Origin: Pedobacter cryoconitis
GTDB lineage: Bacteria; Bacteroidota; Bacteroidia; Sphingobacteriales; Sphingobacteriaceae
Direction of reading: 5' to 3'
DNA length: 64,000 nucleotides
NCBI RefSeq assembly: GCF_014207135.1
Contig: NZ_JACHCC010000004.1
Location: forward strand, 372,001 to 436,000
The stretch's first letter is position 1; every line of letters starts with the position of its first letter. Below the pieces are notes generated by a model. That model had not been told where the DNA came from and searched no databases. It worked only from the letters and a program-made list of their open reading frames with translations. This document shows positions 16,813 to 25,790 of this stretch, in pieces. Made by a program: the position numbers and the translations under genes.

Positions 16813-17496
16813 TTAGTTTTTAGCTTGTTGAGCAGCTTGTTGTTTCAATTGATCATTTGCTACGATTACAACCTCTACTCTACGGTTAGCAGCTCTTCCT
16901 GCGTCAGTAGCATTATCTGCGATTGGCTCAGAGAAACCTTTACCGATAGTTGTTAAACGGGAAGCAGGTACACCTTGAGTAACTGCGAATGCTTTAACAG
17001 CAGCAGCTCTTCTTTCAGAAAGCCCCATGTTGTAAGCTTCAGTTCCTTTATTATCTGTATGACCAATAACTTTGATCTCAGTATCAGGATATTTTTCTAA
17101 CGATGCAGCTAATGATTTTACATTGTCTTTAGCCGGACCTTTTAAGTTTGCACTGTCAAAGTCGAATAAGATACCGCTGTCAAATTTCACGATAATACCT
17201 TCTCCCTGACGAACAACTTCTGCATTCGGGATTGCATTCTGGATTTCAGCGGCCTGTTTATCCATACGTTTTCCGATGAACCCACCGGCAACTCCACCAG
17301 CAGCAGCTCCTAAAATAGCTCCAACAGCAGTATTACCAGCTTTGTTTCCAATAATAGCACCCAATACACCACCTGCAGCGGCACCGATACCAGCTCCTTT
17401 TTGTGTTTTAGTTAAACTATCACAGCCTTGAAAAGCCATAGAGCTTATTGATAATGCTATACAGAATGTCGCTATTTTATATTTTGAAGTAACCAT
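16813..17496 (-). CDS. OmpA-family lipoprotein with glycine-zipper domain
   Basis: 227 residues. A lipoprotein signal ends at Cys25 (MAFQGC). Residues 33-77 are a Gly/Ala-rich glycine zipper (GAGIGAAAGGVLGAIIGNKAG and a second half), followed by an OmpA C-terminal peptidoglycan-binding domain (about 105-213) with GHTDNKGTEAYNMGLSERRA and ANRRVEV. The layout matches E. coli YiaD-type proteins that anchor the outer membrane to peptidoglycan. It is monocistronic, with a terminator downstream. Confidence 0.92.
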   Translation of the reverse strand: MVTSKYKIATFCIALSISSMAFQGCDSLTKTQKGAGIGAAAGGVLGAIIGNKAGNTAVGAILGAAAGGVAGGFIGKRMDKQAAEIQNAIPNAEVVRQGEGIIVKFDSGILFDFDSANLKGPAKDNVKSLAASLEKYPDTEIKVIGHTDNKGTEAYNMGLSERRAAAVKAFAVTQGVPASRLTTIGKGFSEPIADNATDAGRAANRRVEVVIVANDQLKQQAAQQAKN

Positions 17497-17728
17497 GGGA
17501 ATAAAATATTTGTTTATAAAAGCATTTAATCAAACGTAATGCCAAGTGTGGAAAATACTGGATTTATTGTATTAACACTAAAATATTGCATTGAAAACCC
17601 GGAATAAATGGCAGCCCACTGTCTGGAAACGTTTAGATTGACCAGAATTCTGTACAATATGATGGCCTATAGGTAAAATTGTCCGTCAGAAATTGCCCGG
17701 TTAATGTATTAAGAATATAAAATTATTC
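17497..17728. other. 232-bp spacer between rarA and the OmpA gene
   Basis: This stretch carries the OmpA-gene promoter region at one end. Near rarA it has an inverted repeat TATTAAGAATA (17707-17717) / TATTCTTAATA (17724-17734) whose right arm contains the rarA stop codon. No T-run follows it, so a terminator role is uncertain. No reading frame or RNA gene is evident. Confidence 0.5.
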
Positions 17729-19009
17729 TTAATAGTTGTATTTGTCTTTCCAGTTCTGCTTTAGTTTTTCGCGGAGTTTATTTTCGGCAGGATTATTTCC
17801 GGGATCATATAATTTGGTCCCGCTTAACGGTTCCGGTAAATATTCCTGCGGAGCAAAGTTTCCCTCATAACCATGAGAATACTTATAATCTTTCCCATAA
17901 CCAATGTTTTTCATCAGTTTCGTGGGTGCATTTCTGATATGGAGTGGTACAGGTAAATTACCTGTCTGTTGTACCAGTTGCTGCGCTTTATTTATAGCTT
18001 CATAAGAAGCATTGCTTTTTGCAGAGGAAGCGAGATAAGTAACTGCCTGCGAAAGTATAATCCTTGCTTCCGGATAACCAATCACATTTACTGCCTGGAA
18101 ACAATTGTTAGCAAGCAATAATGCATTAGGATTGGCATTGCCGATATCTTCAGAAGAAAGTATCAACAGTCTGCGGGCAATAAACAGGGGGTCTTCACCT
18201 CCTTCAATCATTCTGGCAAGCCAGTAGACAGCTGCATTTGGATCACTCCCTCTTATAGACTTAATAAAAGCGGAGATGATATCGTAATGCTGTTCTCCTG
18301 CTTTATCATACAGTGCCAGATTTTGCTGGGCATGCTTCAGCACATTCTCGTTGGTCAGTGTAATTTGCTCTCCACCGATACCATTAACAGCAATCTCCAG
18401 CACATTCAGGAGTTTCCTGGCGTCGCCACCGGATAACCGGATAAGTGCTTCATGCTCCTTGATGGTGATTTTTTTTGATTTTAGCAGTACATCTTCTTTG
18501 ATGGCTGTTTGTAATAAGCCTGATAATTCATCTTCATCCAGAGACTTCAGAATGTAAACCTGACAGCGTGATAATAATGCGGAGATAACTTCAAACGACG
18601 GATTTTCAGTTGTCGCCCCAATTAAGGTTACCAGTCCGCGTTCTACGGCGCCAAGCAGACTATCCTGCTGTGATTTGCTAAATCTGTGTATCTCATCGAT
18701 AAATAGAATTGGCAGGCCCAGGAAACTATCTTTTAGGGCTGCGGCTCTGTCGATGACCTCACGGATATCTTTTACTCCGGAATTAATTGCGCTCAGGTTA
18801 AAAAAAGGACGGTCAAGCGCCTGAGAGATGATATAAGCCAGCGTTGTTTTCCCTACTCCGGGTGGGCCCCAGAAAATCATGGAGGGTAGCTGTCCGCTTT
18901 GTATCGCTTTGCGCAAGACGGCATCGGGACCTACCAGATGCTGTTGACCAACATATTCATCCAGATTTTGTGGACGCATACGTTCTGCTAATGGAGGTAG
19001 GTTTTGCAT
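17729..19009 (-). CDS. rarA: Replication-associated recombination protein A (MgsA/RarA AAA+ ATPase)
   Basis: 426 residues from the ATG at 19007-19009, which gives the family start PPLAERMRPQNLDEYVGQ; a longer in-frame extension to 19102 is not conserved-looking. Walker A GPPGVGKTT (48-56), Walker B FIDEIHRF (103-110), sensor 1 IGATTENPSFEV and the C-terminal tetramerisation region with PLHIRNAPTKLM are all present. RarA acts at stalled replication forks with SSB and RecA. A TATCTTTA box (19014-19021, one mismatch) ends 4 nt before the start, suggesting a leaderless mRNA. Confidence 0.95.
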   Translation of the reverse strand: MQNLPPLAERMRPQNLDEYVGQQHLVGPDAVLRKAIQSGQLPSMIFWGPPGVGKTTLAYIISQALDRPFFNLSAINSGVKDIREVIDRAAALKDSFLGLPILFIDEIHRFSKSQQDSLLGAVERGLVTLIGATTENPSFEVISALLSRCQVYILKSLDEDELSGLLQTAIKEDVLLKSKKITIKEHEALIRLSGGDARKLLNVLEIAVNGIGGEQITLTNENVLKHAQQNLALYDKAGEQHYDIISAFIKSIRGSDPNAAVYWLARMIEGGEDPLFIARRLLILSSEDIGNANPNALLLANNCFQAVNVIGYPEARIILSQAVTYLASSAKSNASYEAINKAQQLVQQTGNLPVPLHIRNAPTKLMKNIGYGKDYKYSHGYEGNFAPQEYLPEPLSGTKLYDPGNNPAENKLREKLKQNWKDKYNY

Positions 19010-19339
19010 AATGTAAAGATAAAAAAAGAGGAGCAGATAATTCCTTATATATGATATCCTTAAAAAAGAGCAGTTATGGCTCAAAAAAAGGTGAAAAAAC
19101 ACAGATTGTAAGATACTGAGAATCAGTGTTCTCTATATATCTTGTTCAGACTTCATTCAGACTTTTTTCAGAGGTCTTACAGACAAGATTCAGTTTCTGT
19201 CGAATAAAGACTGAGCTATCTATGAATTATGTGATTAATAAGTGTTTATGAGGATATCAGCCAGCATAATTTTGATGCGACCCGTGCTTTCATCCCGAAT
19301 TATGATTAAGTTTAAAAGATAAACCGCAATATATTATCT
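19010..19339. other. 330-bp divergent intergenic region with an 11-bp-period repeat array
   Basis: Contains the rarA promoter box at 19014-19021 (minus strand), an array of five TTCAG-type repeats at 19145-19199, and a weak plus-strand -7 candidate TAAGTTTA at 19307-19314 for the GH3 gene. No open reading frame or structured RNA is apparent in the rest. Confidence 0.6.
19145..19199 (+). repeat. Five tandem 11-bp units with TTCAG(AC) core
   Basis: Units begin at 19145, 19156, 19167, 19178 and 19189: TTCAGACTTCA, TTCAGACTTTT, TTCAGAGGTCT, TACAGACAAGA, TTCAGTTTCTG. The period of exactly 11 bp puts each core on the same face of the DNA, as in binding sites for OmpR/PhoB-type regulators. It lies 141 bp before the GH3 start codon and 136 bp from rarA. 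Confidence 0.6.
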
Positions 19340-21763
19340 ATGGTATATTCCAAGCAATTTTATCTGGCTAGTCTGATCACCCTGATTTTTAGCTTCTTTT
19401 CTCTTTCCGTGGTTTCACAGCCCCAAAGTATATACCATAAGGGCTGGGTCGATTTCAACAAGAACGGGAAGATGGACATCTTTGAAGATCCTTCACAGCC
19501 TGTAGAAAAACGGGTAAACGACCTGCTCAGTCAGATGACTGTTGAAGAAAAAACATGTCAGATGGCTACTTTATATGGGTATAAAAGAGTATTGAAGGAA
19601 GAAATGCCAAGTCCGTCATGGAAGAATGAAGTATGGAAAGATGGTATTGCGAATATTGACGAAGAACTGAACAATTTAACTTCCCATACTGATGATGCAC
19701 CTACGCAATATTCTTTTCCCTTTAGCAAACACGCACTGGCGATTAATACAATACAAAGGTGGTTTGTTGAAGAAACACGTCTGGGTATCCCTGTTGATTT
19801 TACTAATGAGGGTATTCATGGTTTAAATCATGATCGGGCGACACCATTACCCGCACCTATATCCATAGGTAGTACTTTCGATAAGCAACTGGTGCGTCAG
19901 GCTGGGCAAACGGTTGGCAGGGAAGCCAAGGCACTGGGATATACTAATGTATATGCACCGATACTTGATCCGGCACGTGATCAGCGCTGGGGGCGTGTCG
20001 TGGAATGCTATGGTGAAGATCCTTTTCATATTGCAGAGATGGGTAAACAAATGGTATTAGGGATACAGGAAGAGGGGGTGGCTTCCACATTGAAGCATTA
20101 CGCAGTTTACAGTGTTCCAAAAGGCGGTAGAGATGGCAGTGCGCGTACAGATCCTCATGTAGCACCACGTGAGATGTACCAGATTTATTTATATCCTTTT
20201 CGCCGGGTAATTCAGGAAGCACATCCCATGGGTGTAATGAGTAGCTATAATGACTGGGATGGTGTGCCGGTTACCGGCAGTTATTATTTTTTAACAGAAT
20301 TGCTGCGTCAGAAATTTGGCTTTAATGGTTATGTGGTCTCTGATAGTGAAGCTGTGGAATATTTATACAGTAAACATCATGTAGCTGGCGATTATAAAGA
20401 AGCCGTTAGACAGGCTGTGGAAGCAGGTTTAAATGTACGCACCAATTTTACGATGCCCCAGTCTTTTATTTTCCCTCTGCGTGAGCTGATCAGGGAGAAT
20501 AAACTAGCTATGAAAACAGTTGATTCGCGTGTGGCTGATGTGCTGAGGGTAAAGTTCAGACTTGGCCTGTTTGATGATCCTTATGTAAAAGATCCAAAAT
20601 CTGCTGATCAGATTGTTCATACGCCGGCTGCTGCTGCAATGTCTCTGCAAATGAACCGTGAAGCCATGGTGTTATTGAAAAACGAAAACAAGCTCTTACC
20701 ACTGGATAAGAATAAAATGAAAAGAATATTAGTAACCGGGCCAATGGCTAAAGAGACTAGTTATGCAATCAGCCGTTATGGCCCTTCCCATAACCCGGTA
20801 ACCAGTGTGCTTGACGGAATAACTGATTATATAGGTAATAGCGGACAGGTATTATATGCAAAAGGATGTAATGTGGTGGATGCTACCTGGCCAGAGAGTG
20901 AGATTATAGAAACACCATTAACTATACAGGAGCAAACCGGTATAGACTCGGCCGTGGCGCAATCGAAGAATGTTGATGTAATTATTGCTGTAGTGGGAGA
21001 GGATGTGGATAGGGTAGGTGAAAGTTTGTCAAGAACCGGGTTGAATCTGCCCGGCCGGCAGCTTAAACTAATCCAGGCATTACAAGCTACTGGTAAACCT
21101 GTAGTCATGGTGATGATTAACGGACAGCCACTAACCATCAATTGGGAAAATAAGTATGTGCCAGCTATATTGGAAGCCTGGTTTCCTGGCCCGCAAAGTG
21201 GCCAGGTCATAGCCGAAACATTGTTTGGTGAAAATAATCCCGGAGGCAGGTTACCGATTACATTTCCTAAAACGACAGGACAGATCGAATTCAATTTCCC
21301 TTTTAAACCAGCTTCGCAGGCAGGTCAGGGAGGTGAGAACAGTTGGGGTAAAACCAGTGTGAACGGAGCCTTATATTCTTTTGGATACGGGTTAAGTTAT
21401 ACTACGTTTGCGTATAGTAATTTAAAGGTTTCTCCTGAAAAACTGAATGCACAGGGAGATATTCGGGTAAGTGTTGAAGTCACCAATACAGGAGACCGTA
21501 AAGGCGACGAAGTTGTACAGCTATATCTGAAAGATGAAGTGAGCAGTGTAACTACCTATGAATATGATCTTCGCGGTTTTGAACGGATTAACTTAAAACC
21601 AGGAGAGAAAAAAACCGTTAACTTCACTTTGCATCCGGATGATCTGGCTTTGCTGGACAAGAATATGAACTGGACAGTTGAACCAGGTAAGTTCGAAGTC
21701 ATGATTGGCAGTTCCTCAGTTGATATCAGGCTTAAAAAAGAATTTGAAATTAATGCCCTGTAG
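19340..21763 (+). CDS. bglX: Glycoside hydrolase family 3 beta-glucosidase/xylosidase, secreted
   Basis: 807 residues. A signal peptide (about 1-26) is followed by an EF-hand-like VDFNKNGKMDIFEDP, then the GH3 N-terminal TIM-barrel domain with KHYAVYSVPKGGRDG and the nucleophile Asp335 in VVSDSEA. The GH3 C-terminal domain follows (about 440-660, acid/base Glu likely in GEDVDRVGESLSR), then a fibronectin III-like domain (about 700-795). The enzyme removes terminal beta-linked glucose or xylose from oligosaccharides in the periplasm. No SusC/SusD pair or other glycosidase is adjacent, so it is not part of a polysaccharide-utilisation locus. The gene symbol is by family similarity; xylosidase activity is equally possible. 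Confidence 0.88.
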   Translation: MVYSKQFYLASLITLIFSFFSLSVVSQPQSIYHKGWVDFNKNGKMDIFEDPSQPVEKRVNDLLSQMTVEEKTCQMATLYGYKRVLKEEMPSPSWKNEVWKDGIANIDEELNNLTSHTDDAPTQYSFPFSKHALAINTIQRWFVEETRLGIPVDFTNEGIHGLNHDRATPLPAPISIGSTFDKQLVRQAGQTVGREAKALGYTNVYAPILDPARDQRWGRVVECYGEDPFHIAEMGKQMVLGIQEEGVASTLKHYAVYSVPKGGRDGSARTDPHVAPREMYQIYLYPFRRVIQEAHPMGVMSSYNDWDGVPVTGSYYFLTELLRQKFGFNGYVVSDSEAVEYLYSKHHVAGDYKEAVRQAVEAGLNVRTNFTMPQSFIFPLRELIRENKLAMKTVDSRVADVLRVKFRLGLFDDPYVKDPKSADQIVHTPAAAAMSLQMNREAMVLLKNENKLLPLDKNKMKRILVTGPMAKETSYAISRYGPSHNPVTSVLDGITDYIGNSGQVLYAKGCNVVDATWPESEIIETPLTIQEQTGIDSAVAQSKNVDVIIAVVGEDVDRVGESLSRTGLNLPGRQLKLIQALQATGKPVVMVMINGQPLTINWENKYVPAILEAWFPGPQSGQVIAETLFGENNPGGRLPITFPKTTGQIEFNFPFKPASQAGQGGENSWGKTSVNGALYSFGYGLSYTTFAYSNLKVSPEKLNAQGDIRVSVEVTNTGDRKGDEVVQLYLKDEVSSVTTYEYDLRGFERINLKPGEKKTVNFTLHPDDLALLDKNMNWTVEPGKFEVMIGSSSVDIRLKKEFEINAL

Positions 21764-21795
21764 TGGATTAGTTTATAGATCGTTTTAAAACTAAA

Positions 21796-21822
21796 GGCTG
21801 AATAAACATTATTTATTCAGCC
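21796..21822. terminator. Hairpin between convergent GH3 and helicase genes
   Basis: GGCTGAATAAA (21796-21806) and TTTATTCAGCC (21812-21822) pair perfectly around CATTA. The flank on the minus-strand side is T-rich (TTTAGTTTT), so it most likely ends the helicase transcript; on the plus strand there is no T-run. Confidence 0.6.
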
Positions 21823-21867
21823 ATCAGGTTAAAGTGGTGTAAGGCTCAGCTTATTTGCTCCCCTTTT

Positions 21868-23118
21868 TTATGATTCCGATTGGGGTGCCGGCCCCCCGGC
21901 TTTTGGTTTCTTCTTCCAGAATTTACGTTTGGGAGCATTCCGCTCCTTGCGTTCCGGTTTGTCAGCTGACCCCGGTGTTTCTATAGGGGCAGCTCCCAGA
22001 TGTTCTGGTAAAGGCATTCTGTCAATCGTTTTGTCGATTAGTTTTTCTATGTTGGCAAACTTGCGTTTGTCCTTGTCATTAACTAAAGTAATCGCAGTAC
22101 CTGTTGTTGCAGCTCTGGCTGTACGTCCAATTCTGTGGATATAATCTTCAGGATCATGTGGTACGTCGAAATTAATAACTAACGAAATTCCTTCTACGTC
22201 TATTCCCCGGGATAATACATCCGTTCCAATTAATACGGGTACACGTTTGTTTTTAAACTCTGATAAAATTGCTTCCCTTTCTTTTTGGCCGAGATCCGAA
22301 TGAAAAGCTTCTGCCTTAAATCCAAGCCCGCGGAAAACCTTACCCAGATTTTTGACTTTTTCTTTCGTCGATGCAAAAATCAGGATGCTTGGGAAATCAA
22401 CATTTTTCATCAGTTCAGTCAGTAGTTTTACCTTTTGAGTATCATGTACTAAATAAGCCTGTTGATTAATTCCCGCTGCAGGTTTTGAAATTGCGATACT
22501 GATCTGCTCCGGATCTTTCAGTAAGTTGCCAGCAAGTTTTCTGATTTTCGGCGGCATCGTAGCAGAGAACAATACTGTTTGTCTTTTTTCAGGAAGGAAA
22601 CTTACGATGCGCATAATATCATCATAGAAGCCCATATCAAGCATTCTGTCTGCTTCATCCAAAACCAGGTGTTGCAGTTGATCCAGTTTTAATGCGCCTG
22701 AGGAAAGGTGGGAAATTAATCTTCCTGGTGTGGCAATAATAATATCAACACCTTCGCGCATACTGCGTTTTTGCTGTTCATAGGCAATACCATCCCCTCC
22801 TCCATATACTGTCAGTGAACTGATATTTGTAAAATAGGAGAGTGCCTCAACCTGCAGATCAATTTGCTGGGCGAGTTCCCGGGTAGGGGCAAGAATAAGG
22901 GTGTTGTTATGTCGGTTCTCTGTCTGGCTGATCATATTCATGATCGGCAGCAGGTAGGCCCCTGTTTTTCCTGTGCCCGTTTGAGCACATGCTATCAGGT
23001 CTTTTTTTGCTAAAATAAGAGGAATTGCTTCCTGTTGTATTGGAGTCGCATTTCTGAAACCCATAGCTAATAAACCCTCTAATAAATCAGGGTTAAAATT
23101 AAAATCTTTAAAATCCAA
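21868..23118 (-). CDS. rhlE: DEAD-box ATP-dependent RNA helicase, RhlE type
   Basis: 416 residues. All DEAD-box motifs are present: Q motif (GFRNATPIQQEAIP), Walker A AQTGTGKTG, PTRELAQQ, TPGRL, DEADRMLDMGF, SAT, and the helicase C motifs (STKEKV, GTDVLSRGIDVEG, HRIGRTARA). A short basic, disordered tail of about 45 residues follows, as in RhlE proteins. It unwinds RNA in ribosome assembly or mRNA turnover. The assignment to RhlE rather than another DEAD-box subgroup rests on the motif spacing and tail. Confidence 0.9.
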   Translation of the reverse strand: MDFKDFNFNPDLLEGLLAMGFRNATPIQQEAIPLILAKKDLIACAQTGTGKTGAYLLPIMNMISQTENRHNNTLILAPTRELAQQIDLQVEALSYFTNISSLTVYGGGDGIAYEQQKRSMREGVDIIIATPGRLISHLSSGALKLDQLQHLVLDEADRMLDMGFYDDIMRIVSFLPEKRQTVLFSATMPPKIRKLAGNLLKDPEQISIAISKPAAGINQQAYLVHDTQKVKLLTELMKNVDFPSILIFASTKEKVKNLGKVFRGLGFKAEAFHSDLGQKEREAILSEFKNKRVPVLIGTDVLSRGIDVEGISLVINFDVPHDPEDYIHRIGRTARAATTGTAITLVNDKDKRKFANIEKLIDKTIDRMPLPEHLGAAPIETPGSADKPERKERNAPKRKFWKKKPKAGGPAPQSES

Positions 23119-23258
23119 TATACTTGTATGTTATTCGTATTTGTTCTGCCTAAAAGTAACCTTTATTTTTCGCTTTAAGAACTAGTATGTACTGCTTTAG
23201 CTATAAGACGGCGCAAAAAAGGGAAAAATTGCTGTGATATCACATTAATACCGGAATT

Positions 23259-24059
23259 CTATTTTTTTTGATCTGCATAACCGAATACTTTCTGAAGTAC
23301 TGAAGTTGTACGGCCTCCCAGATTATTTCTGATAGACAACTCTTCCTGAGCAACCTGAATAAACATACCCTCTACTGCTTTTTGTGTTACATAAGCCGGA
23401 AGGTCTGTCGTTACAGGTTTAACCAGAGGTAATTTATTGTATTGTCCGGTAGCCTCGCCCCAATATTTGGCTGCACCGACTTTGTTCAGGCTGGTATTGA
23501 TTACCGGTCTGAATTTCTCCGTTAGTTGTGCTGTCGTTGCCTTCTGGAAATATTCTGTTGCCGAATTCGGTTTGCCTAACAAGATATTTGTCGCATCTGT
23601 AATGGTCATCTGTTTAATCGCCGCAACAAAAATGGGCTTAGCCTCTTTGGCTGCATCTTCTGCTGCCCTGTTTAAGCTGGTGATCACATTATCAGCCAAT
23701 GAGCCCAGGCCCACACTTCTGAGTGCCTTTTCTACTTTTTGAGCTTCAGGAGGGAAAAGAATTTTAACAGCGACGTTTCCAAGAAATCCGTCTTTCTTAG
23801 ACAGCTGATCCGCGCCCTTTGAAATACCAGCTTCAAGTGCTTGTTTAATACCCTGTCCCATTTCCAATGTACTGGGTTTTCCTAAGGAAGAAGTGGTCGT
23901 GGTACCCGTTGTCTGGCTCGCAGGCTGAGTAGTTGAATTGTTAGTTTCTTTGGCCGAGGTAACTTTTTTCAGTAAACTTCCAATGGATTGACTTTGTGCA
24001 TTATAGCTGCTCAGGGCGATGACAGAGAAAGCGAGTGAGAATAATTTAATTTTTTGCAT
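23259..24059 (-). CDS. DUF4197 family secreted protein
   Basis: 266 residues with a signal peptide ending in NAQSQS, a Thr/Ser-rich linker (about 40-65), then the DUF4197 domain with GIKQALEAGISKGADQLSK, VKILFPPEAQKVEKALR and the repeated short helical segments (DATNILLGKPNSATEYFQ). Members are periplasmic or outer-membrane-associated in Bacteroidota and Proteobacteria, but no activity is known. It is monocistronic and divergent from the sigma factor gene. Confidence 0.85.
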   Translation of the reverse strand: MQKIKLFSLAFSVIALSSYNAQSQSIGSLLKKVTSAKETNNSTTQPASQTTGTTTTSSLGKPSTLEMGQGIKQALEAGISKGADQLSKKDGFLGNVAVKILFPPEAQKVEKALRSVGLGSLADNVITSLNRAAEDAAKEAKPIFVAAIKQMTITDATNILLGKPNSATEYFQKATTAQLTEKFRPVINTSLNKVGAAKYWGEATGQYNKLPLVKPVTTDLPAYVTQKAVEGMFIQVAQEELSIRNNLGGRTTSVLQKVFGYADQKK

Positions 24060-24182
24060 GTTTTTTGTGTAAAGTCAATGGTAAGCAAATTTCTGGCCAT
24101 TAAATGGTGATTCAATAATTTTATCTTCTGAGGCCAGCTGTTCTTTTGACATTGTTTGAATTTATTTCATGAATTTTAAACG

Positions 24183-24244
24183 GGTGTCTACAAGAGTTCA
24201 GAAAATATTTCTATACTTGAGAAGAATTTTCCGTCCCAGACACC
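24183..24244 (+). promoter_or_regulatory. Dyad flanking the sigma-factor leader
   Basis: GGTGTCT (24183-24189) and its exact complement AGACACC (24238-24244) bracket the upstream region of the sigma-factor gene; the right arm ends immediately before the TTG start. This could be an operator or, as RNA, a long-range stem hiding the start codon. Confidence 0.3.
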
Positions 24245-24823
24245 TTGAAATTTATAAAAAATACAGCAGGAATTAAAGAACTCAGTGATGCAGCCCTTCT
24301 TCATCAGTACAAAAGTACAGGAAGTCTGGACGCATTAGGTCTGCTTTATAACCGGTATATGCATCTGGTTTATGGAGTATGTCTTAATTATTTCAAGGAA
24401 GAAGAGGCGAGTAAAGATGCCGTTATGCAGATTTTTGAAGAGCTGATCCTGAAATTGAAAATTCATGAGGTGCAGAATTTCAAAAGCTGGTTGCATGTAT
24501 TAACAAGAAATCATTGTTTAATGGCACTCAGGAAGTTATCGAAGAACAATACGGTTTCGATTGATGATACTTTTGTGGAAAATACCGACTTCGTGCATCT
24601 GGATATAGATGATACCAAAGAAAAGCAACTCACAATAATGGAAAAGTGTATGGAGACGCTTACCGAAGAACAAAGGAAGAGTGTTGACCTATTCTATCTC
24701 CAGGAGAAGTGCTATAAAGAAGTCGCAGAACTTACTGGTTATGAAATGCTCAAAGTAAAGAGCTATATTCAAAATGGGAAACGGAATTTAAAAAATTGCA
24801 TAGAGAAAAACAGCGGTGAATAA
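24245..24823 (+). CDS. ECF-type RNA polymerase sigma factor
   Basis: 192 residues from a TTG start; no upstream ATG is in frame. Region 2 (about 22-95: LGLLYNRYMHLVYGVCLNYF, then FKSWLHVLTRNHCLMALRK) and region 4 (about 130-185: TEEQRKSVDLFYLQEKCYKEVAELTGYEMLKVKSYIQNGKRNL) are clear. The next gene starts with a GTG inside its last codons, so the two are translationally coupled. The partner downstream is a single-pass membrane protein that could act as its anti-sigma factor. Confidence 0.88.
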   Translation: MKFIKNTAGIKELSDAALLHQYKSTGSLDALGLLYNRYMHLVYGVCLNYFKEEEASKDAVMQIFEELILKLKIHEVQNFKSWLHVLTRNHCLMALRKLSKNNTVSIDDTFVENTDFVHLDIDDTKEKQLTIMEKCMETLTEEQRKSVDLFYLQEKCYKEVAELTGYEMLKVKSYIQNGKRNLKNCIEKNSGE

Positions 24824-25724
24824 CGATTGGTTAGATATAGAGTTACTGGAAGATTATCTGGATGGTAAACTGGATAGCAAGGCTATGCACAAGATTGAAA
24901 AGCAGGCGCTGGAAGATCCTTTTGTTGCGCAGGCGCTGGCTGGATTAAGTGAGTCCCCGGGCAGGGCCGTGCATTCAGTATCGCTGCTTCAGAAGCAATT
25001 GTACGAACGGATTGCACAACACCAGGAAACTAAAAAAGAAACTGTATTTACCTGGCAGCGCTTAAGTGTTGCTGCTGCAGCTGCGGTTATGTTTATTTCT
25101 GTCAGTATTATGTTCTTTATGAAAGACAGAGAGAAGAGAGAGCAAATGGCAAAAAATCACCCCAGAAAGGTAGAAGTGAATATTGCACCGGCACCTGCGG
25201 TTATAGACTCTGCTAAAAATGATATTTATGCTGCGAATATACCGGCAGTATCTAAGAAACAAAAAACGGTTATCCCTGGCCAGATCAGTCCGGCAAGAGA
25301 AAAGTTACAGGAAGTCGTAATGGATAAGGCTGTGCAGTCTTATGCTGTTCAGAGTGCTCCTGTTCCTGCTGTAGCAGCGGATAGTAACGCAGCATCTGCA
25401 TCACGTGTGCTGATGGGGAAAGTGGCTGGTGTAAGGAGTAAGGCAGTTGTGGCTACAGCTATACCGATAGTATCGGCGCCAATAGGTGGCTGGGCTAATT
25501 TTGACAGTTACTTGAATGATCACAACAAACTGACTGGTCATACGGGTACTTTTGTCGAACTAAATTTCCTGATTGATCAGGAAGGCAAACCAGCTGATAT
25601 TAAAATTATCAGAGGTGCAGCTAAGGAATTTGAAGATGAGGCTGTCCGGCTGATTAAGGAAGGACCAAAATGGGAGCAGCCTAAATCACCGGAAAGCAGG
25701 ATGATTTATACAATTGCATTCTAA
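24816..25724 (+). CDS. Putative anti-sigma membrane protein with TonB-type C-terminal domain
   Basis: 302 residues from a GTG that overlaps the sigma-factor stop by 8 bp. The N-terminal about 75 residues resemble the cytoplasmic helical domain of Bacteroidota anti-sigma proteins (DIELLEDYLDGKLDSKAMHKIEKQALEDPFVAQALAGL), followed by one membrane span (about 84-104). The periplasmic part has a low-complexity linker, a short GKVAGV segment that recalls SusC plug motifs, and a TonB C-terminal-like domain (about 220-302: FVELNFLIDQEGKPADIKIIRGAAKEFEDEAVRLIKEGPKW). This layout could couple envelope state to sigma release. No zinc-binding anti-sigma motif is present. Confidence 0.75.
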   Translation: MNNDWLDIELLEDYLDGKLDSKAMHKIEKQALEDPFVAQALAGLSESPGRAVHSVSLLQKQLYERIAQHQETKKETVFTWQRLSVAAAAAVMFISVSIMFFMKDREKREQMAKNHPRKVEVNIAPAPAVIDSAKNDIYAANIPAVSKKQKTVIPGQISPAREKLQEVVMDKAVQSYAVQSAPVPAVAADSNAASASRVLMGKVAGVRSKAVVATAIPIVSAPIGGWANFDSYLNDHNKLTGHTGTFVELNFLIDQEGKPADIKIIRGAAKEFEDEAVRLIKEGPKWEQPKSPESRMIYTIAF

Positions 25725-25726
25725 AG

Positions 25727-25762
25727 AAAAAGCCCTGAACTTTCCGTTCAGGGCTTTTTTAT
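25727..25762 (+). terminator. Terminator between the sigma operon and pit
   Basis: AAAAAGCCCTGAAC (25727-25740) and GTTCAGGGCTTTTT (25746-25759) form a perfect 14-bp stem with a TTTCC loop, T-run included. It serves the plus-strand operon and, by its A-run, possibly the minus-strand pit gene ending at 25791. Confidence 0.88.
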
Positions 25763-25790
25763 GATTGAGTTCCGTTAAAGGAGTGAAATC

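Noticed and set aside
20827..21294. 155-codon minus-strand open frame within the GH3 gene
   Set aside because: It overlaps the conserved GH3 C-terminal domain in antisense and shows no domain or start signal.
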